From Flavobacteriaceae bacterium (GTDB lineage: Bacteria; Bacteroidota; Bacteroidia; Flavobacteriales; Flavobacteriaceae), in the NCBI GenBank assembly GCA_947456815.1, contig CANGTL010000005.1, positions 1-64,000 of the forward strand: DNA of 64,000 nt, read 5' to 3'. Positions within the stretch are counted from its first letter, which is position 1; the number at the start of each line of letters is the position of its first letter. Made by a program: the position numbers and the translations under genes. Below are positions 8,496-14,739 of the stretch, in pieces. Below the pieces are notes generated by a model that was not told where the DNA came from, ran no database searches, and saw only the letters and a list, made by a program, of their open reading frames with translations.

Positions 8496-10445
8496 CTATT
8501 TCTTTAGTTTGTTTCCTTTTAAGGTATAGTACCACGCCAATCCCATTTGTTTGTTATATTGAGAAAGGTATGGAGTGGCATTTATTTGAAACTCTTTCAT
8601 GGTCTCCAAATCAATTTTTTCAACGCTTGCTTCCTTGGGAAGAAAATACAATTCTTTCGTCGTAATTATTTTCGAGTAGGAGATGCTAGAAGTTTTGTTT
8701 GGGTCAAATAGTGAAGTTCCAAAGCTGTAATACTCGAAATCTTTGGGAGCAACCATTTCAATCAACGTAGGCATAATATCGATATGAGAGCCTGCAGTAT
8801 GAAGCTTTGCCTGTGGTATGTTTTTTCCATACATAATAAAACCAACTGAACTTCTTTCGTAAAGATTGGGTTTACTATTGACAAATCGCCTTCCGAAGTG
8901 ATCGCCGGTAAATGTGTAAATGGCGTCTGAATATTTGCGATCTGCTTTTTCAATAAACTTTCCGATGGCATAATCGCCGTACCAAAGATGGCCCATTTCA
9001 TCGAAAGTCATCCCTCCGTCATAATATTTCTTCACTGACTTAGGAAAATCATTGGCAGATTTGTAGGGAAATCCTTTGGCGTAAACATCAACGGTGTAAG
9101 GTGCGTGATAACTTGAAGTCAAAATGATATTGAGCGAATATTTAGTAGTATCGGTCTTCGATAAAACCAAATCGAATAACTTTTCATCTTCGATGCCCCA
9201 GGTTCCAGATTCACTGTTGCCGCCAGCATCTGTGGCTGAAAAAAACCGGTCAACACCTTGGTATTTTGCAAATCCATTGATATTTTGCCAACTAGAAAAT
9301 CCACCGTAAAACAAATTGGTTTCGTAGCCTAACTTCTTAAATTGTTTAAAAATTGAAGTGACATAGGGTTCATTTATTTCTCCAACTTTGCTAATATTTA
9401 CACCCATGTAAGGAACGTTGGTAACTATTGCGCCAAAAGAGTCAAAAGTAGCATCTGCAGCCGGCAAGAAATAGTCGAAATGCGTTCCTTTGTTCTTTAT
9501 AGCATTCAGTTGACTTGAGAATTGAAATGGCAAGTATTTATCCATCAAAGGCCATGAATCATAGCTTTCCATAATGACGATAAAAATCTGCTTAGGTTTT
9601 GAAATCGTAGCTCCTTTCGCTTTTTTTAGTATATAATCCGACACCAATGGTTTTGAGAATTGTGTATAAAATTCTTTATCGTCTAAATAAGGATTTGCGC
9701 TATCCAATACGTTGATTTCATTGAAATCTTCCAAGGCATATAGCAAAGACTTAAAGGGATTGATGATTGTTTTGTTTAAGAATATATCCTTTGAAACGCC
9801 TGCCCACTTGCGAATCGCTGGCACAGATGTAACCGATCCTCTAATTGAAAATACAAATAGTACCAGTGATATTAAAAGAACCACTGCCGTATTGGTTTTG
9901 GAATGAATTTTTTGAATCTGACGATAGATAAGATCCTTATTTTCAAAATGGCGAAATATTAGAATACCGATTATCATTGCAACCAACATTCCAACCAAAT
10001 TAGCGATGGGATGAAAGTCTTCAAGGATAGTGTTGAAAACCGCTTTTTGGTCATCATATAAACCTAAGAACAAGAAATTATTGAATTGATTGTGGTATTC
10101 AGAAAAGTAATTAAGCGTTACAAAACAAATGACGGTCGACAAGACAACGAAAAGATATTGACTAAATATTCGGGTAAGTCTAATAATTTTGAATGCATTA
10201 AAATAGGAGAGAAGCAACAAACTTAAAAAAGGCAGTAGCACAAAATAAGCCACTGTAATACAGTCGAAACGAAATCCCATCAGAAACACTTTGGACAGTT
10301 CGCTTAAAGAAAGGTCGATTGCAATTTGTTTTTTAAACAATAAGATAAATGTCGTTCGAAACACTGCAAAGAACAGTATGCCAAAGAACCAAAAGAAGAT
10401 CATGTTGGCTATTTCCTTTAGGAGTTTTTCATTTTTAGTTATCAT
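8496..10445 (-). CDS. LTA synthase-like membrane sulfatase (alkaline phosphatase superfamily)
   Basis: The 649-residue protein has five predicted N-terminal membrane helices within residues 1-200, then a periplasmic sulfatase-fold domain. That domain starts with FIVIMESYDSW, where the glutamate is a metal ligand. ADATFDSFGAIVTNVP supplies the likely Thr nucleophile, and TGDHFGRRF the late Asp/His metal site. This is the architecture of LtaS-type phosphoglycerol transferases and of phosphoethanolamine-transferase relatives. Flavobacteria lack lipoteichoic acid, so it more likely modifies a lipid, glycan or periplasmic polymer; the substrate is unknown. Confidence 0.85.
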   Translation of the reverse strand: MITKNEKLLKEIANMIFFWFFGILFFAVFRTTFILLFKKQIAIDLSLSELSKVFLMGFRFDCITVAYFVLLPFLSLLLLSYFNAFKIIRLTRIFSQYLFVVLSTVICFVTLNYFSEYHNQFNNFLFLGLYDDQKAVFNTILEDFHPIANLVGMLVAMIIGILIFRHFENKDLIYRQIQKIHSKTNTAVVLLISLVLFVFSIRGSVTSVPAIRKWAGVSKDIFLNKTIINPFKSLLYALEDFNEINVLDSANPYLDDKEFYTQFSKPLVSDYILKKAKGATISKPKQIFIVIMESYDSWPLMDKYLPFQFSSQLNAIKNKGTHFDYFLPAADATFDSFGAIVTNVPYMGVNISKVGEINEPYVTSIFKQFKKLGYETNLFYGGFSSWQNINGFAKYQGVDRFFSATDAGGNSESGTWGIEDEKLFDLVLSKTDTTKYSLNIILTSSYHAPYTVDVYAKGFPYKSANDFPKSVKKYYDGGMTFDEMGHLWYGDYAIGKFIEKADRKYSDAIYTFTGDHFGRRFVNSKPNLYERSSVGFIMYGKNIPQAKLHTAGSHIDIMPTLIEMVAPKDFEYYSFGTSLFDPNKTSSISYSKIITTKELYFLPKEASVEKIDLETMKEFQINATPYLSQYNKQMGLAWYYTLKGNKLKK

Positions 10446-10848
10446 AATTTTGTTGATTTATAAATATCGCTATTTACGAGTGGCTTGACCTTTTATTAAG
10501 AGGAATTTTCACCTACTTTCTTTTGCAGTTTACTGATGCGGTAAATATAAATAATATCAACTGAATAATTCGCAATAAGATAATGCAGATGGCAGTGGTA
10601 GCTAGTTAATGTCTATTTGGTTGAATAATGAAGACTTTGTTATAATCGTCTCGGGTTGTATAGAAGAATTATTTCGCTTATGCTTGATTGGCTTGCATCA
10701 TTTTCTAGTGCTTGTCAAAAGGCGTTTTTATCCGATAAACGTCATGGCACTTGCGATTAATAGAGTATTTTTTCATTTCAACGATTTTATATTTTTATTG
10801 CAATTAATGTTTTTAAGTTTGACATGTAAATCGTTAATATTTCTTCTT
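10446..10848. other. Intergenic region with a -7-like element at 10814-10821
   Basis: This 403-bp gap separates the divergent LTA-synthase-like gene and an unknown gene. An open frame from 10609 continues into the unknown gene, but its translation is hydrophobic and unconvincing. The element TAAGTTTG (10814-10821) fits the Bacteroidota -7 consensus and lies about 30 bp before the ATG codons at 10849 and 10855. This argues that the real gene starts there. Confidence 0.4.
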
Positions 10849-10854
10849 ATGAAC

Positions 10855-11232
10855 ATGAAAGATACGCACAGCACATTATATCGACTCGAATATTTTGAAG
10901 GCTACAAATGTGGACTGGATCCTTCGATTAAAGTTAATAGGAAGAAGCGTAATGATGCATTTTCTACTGGCTTTAGTTTGGGGAGACTTGAATTTGAAAG
11001 TATGAATGGTTCATTAAGTAATGGGGTTCCACCACGTATTGTCAATACCAAAGTACTAGAAGATTTTCTCTTGGCTGGAATGCTAGGCTTGAGTATTGAC
11101 ACAGTTGATTATACTTCCTATCAATTGCACATTATCTTACAATGGTATCAAAGCGGCATTGAGCAATACGATCCGCAGCAAAGTAGTTATCTCATCGAAA
11201 TTCTTGAAAGCAACGGCATTGAAATGGGTTAA
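10855..11232 (+). CDS. Hypothetical protein, 125 residues
   Basis: I do not recognise this protein. It begins MKDTHSTLYRLEYFEGYKCG and is soluble, mixed alpha/beta in appearance, with a central segment FSTGFSLGRLEFESMNGSLS and an aromatic, glutamine-rich C-terminal part (LQWYQSGIEQYDPQQSS). No signal peptide or membrane helix is present from this start. ATG at 10849 is an alternative two codons upstream. A TAAGTTTG promoter-like element lies just upstream. There are no operon partners, and the neighbouring gaps are long. A real gene is likely because composition and length differ from shadow frames, but no function is supported. Confidence 0.55.
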   Translation: MKDTHSTLYRLEYFEGYKCGLDPSIKVNRKKRNDAFSTGFSLGRLEFESMNGSLSNGVPPRIVNTKVLEDFLLAGMLGLSIDTVDYTSYQLHIILQWYQSGIEQYDPQQSSYLIEILESNGIEMG

Positions 11233-11567
11233 TGAACGCTCTTATTAAGCATTAAAGAAAACAAAATTTCGTTTGATTTTCCTTTTTGTTCTCGTTTTTC
11301 GTAATCGTAAAACCATCGACTACAACGCCTGAAGTTTGGTAAGATGTTACTAAATGACCAAACTTTTCAGCTTTTTAAAGCCTAAGGATAATCAAATCTA
11401 TTAGTTTATAGGATATGATTGATAATTCTACGCAATTGAAATCAATTTATTGTGCTCATGATGAATATGTCATGGGGAATTACTAGCAATAGAAAAAAGA
11501 TTTAATCCCAGTCGATTGGAACGCTATTTACTTTAAATAAAAGTCAAAGAAATGATAGAAGACGATT
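11233..11567. other. Intergenic region, no gene seen
   Basis: This 335-bp gap between the ends of two convergent genes has no ORF of note, no RNA gene and no strong hairpin. It may be decayed coding sequence, which I cannot show. Confidence 0.4.
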
Positions 11568-11780
11568 TTATTTCTGATTGAAATAAGCAACACCCATCCA
11601 AACCAACCCTAGTCCAATTCCCAACGTAGCCGAAAGTTGCACTTTGTCATACATATATCCGATAATCAGGGAAGTAATTACACAGAAAAAAAATACCATT
11701 AGTGCTTTTTGAAAGCCACTTTTCTGTGTTTCTTTTCGCAGCTTAGAAAAAATACTTTCTTTTGTTTCATTGTTTTCCAT
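11568..11780 (-). CDS. Small two-helix membrane protein
   Basis: This 70-residue protein has a charged N-terminus (MENNETKESIFSKLRKETQK) and then two membrane helices (about residues 26-44 and 50-66) ending in FNQK. No family is recognised. The positively charged loop before helix 1 and the short inter-helix turn are typical of small inner-membrane proteins of flavobacteria. It is flanked by long non-coding stretches and has no operon partner. Confidence 0.6.
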   Translation of the reverse strand: MENNETKESIFSKLRKETQKSGFQKALMVFFFCVITSLIIGYMYDKVQLSATLGIGLGLVWMGVAYFNQK

Positions 11781-12327
11781 GATTTTTTATTTTAAATGTT
11801 AGTTTCCTATTCCAGCCTTTTTTGTGCGATACAACTTTATTTATTTTCAGTTGTTAGGTGAATTTGATGCTAATGTAAAGTTACTTTCCATTATTTCAAA
11901 ACGAAAATACGAAATAAACGTTCTTGCGAAACAAATGTTAACAAATTCCTATTTCTTTTAATAAATTATTTGCGATAATGTCAATAGTTGTCCGCTAAAT
12001 GCTAATAATATTTAATTTTATTTTTCTTGAATTTTTAGTCTTGCTACTGATTAACTGTTACAAATAGAACAACGGCACATTTATAAGTTGTTCACTGCAA
12101 TGCTCAAAGGTTTGGTGCGCGGCGGGTTGCGGTGCAAGCAGTACATTTTTAGACTACAAGTTCAACAGTATCTTGCATTTTATTCCTTTTCGAACTTTGA
12201 GCAAAAAAGAGGGATTATTGGCATGATCCTATTATAGCGGCGTCCTACAAAGAAAAACCGTAGCCCTAGTATGCTGTTTTATTTAGAAATAAGGGAGTAA
12301 CTTCGTTGATCCCTGAAGGGGAGTCCT
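11781..12327. other. Non-coding region between a small membrane gene and the tRNA-linked inverted repeat
   Basis: No ORF is supported here. A GC-richer patch near 12110-12140 stands out from the AT-rich surroundings but matches nothing I recognise. A degenerate copy of the sequence TCCTRCAAAGAAAAACC occurs at about 12244-12260 and again at 12324-12340, where it opens the nested inverted repeat. Confidence 0.4.
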
Positions 12328-12456
12328 GCAAAGAAAAACCAAACGCTCTTGCAGAGCGTTTATGTTTTTTTGTTTTCCATCACTTACGAAAGTTGGCACT
12401 TTCGACGTGATGTAAAACAAAAAAACCGAAAGCTAACGCTTTCGGTTTTTCTTTGC
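12328..12456. repeat. Nested three-arm inverted repeat (cruciform-like) abutting tRNA-Ser
   Basis: Outer arms of 13 bp (GCAAAGAAAAACC at 12328-12340, complement at 12444-12456) enclose three hairpins. Arm one is AAACGCTC/GAGCGTTT (12341-12361). Arm two is a long interrupted stem at 12365-12425 (T-rich and A-rich outer legs, CATCAC/GTGATG, CGAAAG/CTTTCG). Arm three is CCGAAAGC/GCTTTCGG (12426-12445). The two terminal bases of arm three overlap the outer arm, so the pairings compete. The right edge is the discriminator base of the tRNA. Confidence 0.8.
12426..12450 (-). terminator. Terminator of tRNA-Ser
   Basis: On the minus strand the tRNA is followed within about 11 bp by CCGAAAGC-loop-GCTTTCGG and then a T-run. 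This forms a standard intrinsic terminator and is the third arm of the larger inverted repeat. Confidence 0.8.
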
Positions 12457-12540
12457 GGAGAAAGAGGGATTCGAACCCCCGGACCTGTAACAGTCAACAG
12501 TTTTCAAGACTGCCGCAATCGACCACTCTGCCATTTCTCC
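12456..12540 (-). tRNA. tRNA-Ser (anticodon UGA)
   Basis: The acceptor stem pairs GGAGAAA (12540-12534) with TTTCTCC (12463-12457), and 12456 supplies the discriminator G. The anticodon stem-loop shows loop CTTGAAA, giving anticodon TGA (UCA codons). A long variable arm (GTTGACTGTTACAG region) and the T-loop GGTTCGAATCC are typical of class II tRNA-Ser. CCA is not encoded. A terminator follows directly. Confidence 0.97.
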
Positions 12541-12903
12541 AATAAGTCGTGCATTCCTTGCGAATGCGGATGCAAATATAGTAACCTTTTTTGATTACAG
12601 AAATATTTTTTTGGTAAAAACAGAAGTTTTTTAAAGAAGGCTCTTAAGTGTTTCATTTTGTTTGCATTACAACGGCAAATAATGCCCAAAAGTCCCTGAT
12701 TCCGTTAGGGCATAAAAAAATCGATAACTTCGTCAGTTCAATAGGCGAGGTTGTAAATCCGTGGCATCTGGTTGAAATGTTTCTGAATTGACAAATCAAA
12801 AATTGTTGAAAAAAACTTAATCAAATCATTATTGGCAATTAAAATTTCAAATTAAAAATCATACTTTGGTTGATTATAATTTTAATTAAAAAAATATTGA
12901 TTT
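12541..12903. other. Region between tRNA-Ser and the methyltransferase remnant, with a possible mobile-element end
   Basis: The gap has no ORF. It contains the tRNA promoter region on the minus strand, a GCCC/GGGC-bounded T-rich hairpin near 12687-12712, and at 12751-12771 a sequence (TTGTAAATCCGT..CATC) that reappears inverted at 14570-14590. Confidence 0.4.
12751..12771 (+). repeat. Left imperfect inverted repeat flanking the R-M remnant
   Basis: The core TTGTAAATCCGT followed by two differing bases and CATC matches the reverse complement of 14570-14590 at 17 of 21 positions. The pair brackets about 1.8 kb that holds the methyltransferase fragment, unknown ORF, nuclease and controller genes. 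No transposase lies between the repeats. Confidence 0.5.
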
Positions 12904-13239
12904 ATGCCAATTAATGTAGTTGAACTTTTTGCTGGAGTAGGCGGATTTAGAATAGGGTTAGAAGGCTACCCAAAAAGGAATGATGCTAGTTATCACGTTG
13001 TATGGAGTAACCAATGGGAGCCAAGCACCAAGGTGCAGCATGCTAATATGGTTTATAAAAATCGATGGCCAAATTCAAACCATAGCGATGTAAATATTGA
13101 AGATGTGATAGAAAATAATTTTGAGTCAATACCAGATCATAATTTATTGGTTGGTGGATTTCCTTGTCAAGATTATTCAGTAGCAACAACCTTGAAAAAT
13201 TCTAAAGGATTAATTGGCAAGAAAGGTGTTTTATGCTAG
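12904..13239 (+). pseudogene. Truncated C5-cytosine DNA methyltransferase (N-terminal third)
   Basis: The 111-residue product carries motif I (ELFAGVGGFRIGLEG, AdoMet binding) near the N-terminus and motif IV with the catalytic cysteine (GGFPCQDYSVA, about residues 84-94). It stops after GKKGVLC, where intact homologues continue with further motifs, the target recognition domain and motifs IX-X, to a usual total of 300-400 residues. The downstream sequence does not resume a methyltransferase frame, so this looks like a deletion rather than a single frameshift. The product cannot bind DNA specifically or methylate. It is convergent with the nuclease and controller genes. Confidence 0.85.
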
Positions 13240-13251
13240 TAAACTAATAAA

Positions 13252-13521
13252 TTGTTTCCTAAAAAGTATAATATAGTGGCAGATTTTAAAATTGAAAGTA
13301 AGTTTAAAATAGGTGACAAAGTCAAAATTAATAATCCCCATTACAACTCCTATTATGGATTTTCGGATAGTGATTTAATTGTTAAAGGTATAAAACATAA
13401 TAAGTCTGATAATATAAATTTTGATAATCAGGTAATATTAAATCTTAAGACATTAAATGGAAAATCAATTGAGGGTGAAGATAATGATATTTGGGTTTTT
13501 GAAAAGTATGTTGATTTTTGA
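13252..13521 (+). CDS. Hypothetical small protein with a possible SH3/KOW-like strand pattern
   Basis: I do not recognise this 89-residue frame. It starts with TTG at 13252 or possibly GTG at 13276. The segment FKIGDKVKINNPHYNSYYGFSD resembles the first strands of an SH3-like or KOW-like barrel, and the tail ends IWVFEKYVDF. It starts 12 bp after the methyltransferase fragment stops. It shows none of the C5 methyltransferase late motifs, so it is not the missing half. Base composition is as AT-rich as the surrounding island. It could be a small accessory gene brought in at the deletion point. Confidence 0.45.
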   Translation: MFPKKYNIVADFKIESKFKIGDKVKINNPHYNSYYGFSDSDLIVKGIKHNKSDNINFDNQVILNLKTLNGKSIEGEDNDIWVFEKYVDF

Positions 13522-13529
13522 TTTAATAA

Positions 13530-14000
13530 TTATAAATTAATTTGATACTGAATTCTTCTGTTTTTAATTCTTTCCTCTAATTCTTCTAAAGTTAAAAAAG
13601 CATAAGAAGACCCCTTTTCATTTAAACTAACAAAACAAAATCTAAATCTTGAACCAAGAATTTTACCAAAATTAAATTTATTTTCTGTTGCTCCAAAAAA
13701 GAAACCTTTTGGATTTTCAGGCAAATGTTTTTTTGTAGTTTTTAACTCAACTAGAATTATATCTTCCAAATAAGTTTGAATAAATCCAGCATCCGCAATC
13801 TTTCCAACCATTTCAGGAACATAAATTAAATCAAAAGCTTGTAAAAATCTATGTTCAATTTTAAGTAAATCTAATAGTTCTTTTTTTGTTGCTAAATCGA
13901 TTTTAAAAAAACCTGTATAATTTTCAATTAAAAAATTTACGCCTTCTTTTTCTGTAACATTATTTGATAATGTCAATACAAATGAATGTTTTCTTGACAT
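13530..14000 (-). CDS. Candidate restriction endonuclease (PD-(D/E)XK-like)
   Basis: The 156-residue protein has a compact nuclease-like core: D70 in GKIADAGF, then E85 and K87 in IILVELKTTKK, matching a D-x(n)-E-x-K metal site. After it comes FFFGATENKFNFGKI and a strand FRFCFVSLN, resembling NOV/DUF3883-type and Mrr-type folds. It overlaps the stop/start of the upstream controller-type gene by one base, as in type II C-R operons. Role as restriction enzyme is inferred from fold and context; recognition sequence is unknown. Since the neighbouring methyltransferase is truncated, the nuclease must be inactive, silent or protected by another methyltransferase. Confidence 0.6.
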   Translation of the reverse strand: MSRKHSFVLTLSNNVTEKEGVNFLIENYTGFFKIDLATKKELLDLLKIEHRFLQAFDLIYVPEMVGKIADAGFIQTYLEDIILVELKTTKKHLPENPKGFFFGATENKFNFGKILGSRFRFCFVSLNEKGSSYAFLTLEELEERIKNRRIQYQINL

Positions 14001-14269
14001 TACTTATCAGATTTTATTTCATAATTCTTATAGCTATGATTTGGATTTATAGTTTTCAAATCTATTAATTCCGAAATATTTAATTCAAAAACTTTTGCAA
14101 ATACAGCCATATTTGAAATTGAAATATTTCTTTCACCTCTTTCTATCATTCCAATATAAGTTCTATGAAAACCTGTCAAAAAGGATAATTTTTCTTGGCT
14201 TATGTTTTTTTGAAGTCTCAATTGTTTAATTCTATCTCCAAATTCTTTTAATAAAAAGTCGTTTATCAT
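14000..14269 (-). CDS. XRE-family HTH protein, likely R-M controller (C) protein
   Basis: This 89-residue protein is mostly one helix-turn-helix domain of the Xre/Cro type: FGDRIKQLRLQKNISQEKLSFLTGFHRTYIGMIERGERNISISNMAVFAKVF. Such single-domain proteins directly upstream of a restriction gene are controller proteins, which delay endonuclease expression. The stop codon shares one base with the nuclease start. An inverted repeat just upstream is a plausible operator. Role as C protein is inference from family and gene order. Confidence 0.75.
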   Translation of the reverse strand: MINDFLLKEFGDRIKQLRLQKNISQEKLSFLTGFHRTYIGMIERGERNISISNMAVFAKVFELNISELIDLKTINPNHSYKNYEIKSDK

Positions 14270-14280
14270 AAGTCAAAACT

Positions 14281-14318
14281 ATACATATTGTATGTTTTGA
14301 TCAACCGACAATATGTAT
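14281..14318. promoter_or_regulatory. Inverted-repeat operator candidate (C-box-like) of the controller gene
   Basis: The 11-bp arms ATACATATTGT (14281-14291) and ACAATATGTAT (14308-14318) are perfect complements with a 16-bp spacer, and the left arm extends into a smaller palindrome ATACATATTGTAT. The centre lies about 30 bp before the start codon at 14269. Placement and symmetry fit autoregulation by the HTH protein. Confidence 0.65.
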
Positions 14319-14352
14319 CATTAAGAGATCGTTTTCTCGCTCAAACGTTTTT

Positions 14353-14444
14353 GCGTTAGGGATTGAAGAGGAAATCCTTTTTTGGCTTTTTCTGCAAAAA
14401 AAGTTTGGAACGGAAAGCCCGACCTTTAGGTAACGCCCAAAAAA
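14353..14444. repeat. Intergenic hairpin element, copy B
   Basis: Outer arms GCGTTA/TAACGC, flanked by T- and A-runs, enclose an inner imperfect stem around the conserved AGGAAATCCTTTTTTGG motif and a GGAACGGAAAGCCCGACC motif. On the minus strand it aligns with the element at about 31590-31700 (shared motifs TTTCCGTT..AA.CTTTTTTG and AAAAAAGGATTTCC.CT). Confidence 0.6.
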
Positions 14445-14569
14445 TTAGATAGCACAATCTTTTTCCGAGATACCTGCAAAACAAAGAGTATATTTTTTTA
14501 AGCAAGGTTATGTAAATCACATTATTGCTTCATTAGCTAATGAACCAGTGGAAATTTATGGAATATTAG

Positions 14570-14590
14570 TCCGATGGTACGGATTTACAA
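14570..14590 (-). repeat. Right imperfect inverted repeat flanking the R-M remnant
   Basis: Read on the minus strand the core is TTGTAAATCCGT..CATC, the partner of 12751-12771. The outward flanks also share a CGA triplet. Together the repeats could be ends of a non-autonomous mobile element. Confidence 0.5.
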
Positions 14591-14618
14591 TTCGCGACTA
14601 CCCGCTGTAGCGAATTCA

Positions 14619-14645
14619 AAAAAAAACCGCATCAAAGCGGTTTAA
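14619..14645 (-). terminator. Terminator downstream of ribBA
   Basis: A 7-bp stem AAACCGC/GCGGTTT is followed on the minus strand by a T-run. It lies about 95 bp past the ribBA stop codon and probably ends the long minus-strand envelope operon. Confidence 0.7.
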
Positions 14646-14739
14646 ATCAAATCAAAACGGAAATATTATCTTCTTAAAGTCCTATAGTCTTACAGTCTCA
14701 CAATCCAAAGCGCAGCGAGTCTCCAAGCCATCGTGTCCA

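Noticed and set aside
10609..10854. Upstream extension of the unknown gene at 10855
   Set aside because: The translated leader is hydrophobic and a promoter -7-like element lies inside it, so the start is more likely at 10849 or 10855.
12349..12594. Plus-strand open frame encoding a peptide with GERGIRTPG
   Set aside because: It is the antisense reading of tRNA-Ser plus flanks; this peptide pattern is a well-known annotation artefact over tRNA genes.
13252..13521. Idea that this ORF is the missing C-terminal half of the methyltransferase
   Set aside because: It contains none of the late C5 methyltransferase motifs and no target recognition domain, and is far too short.
12751..14590. Complete insertion sequence
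   Set aside because: No transposase gene is present between the flanking repeats, so at most it is a non-autonomous element.
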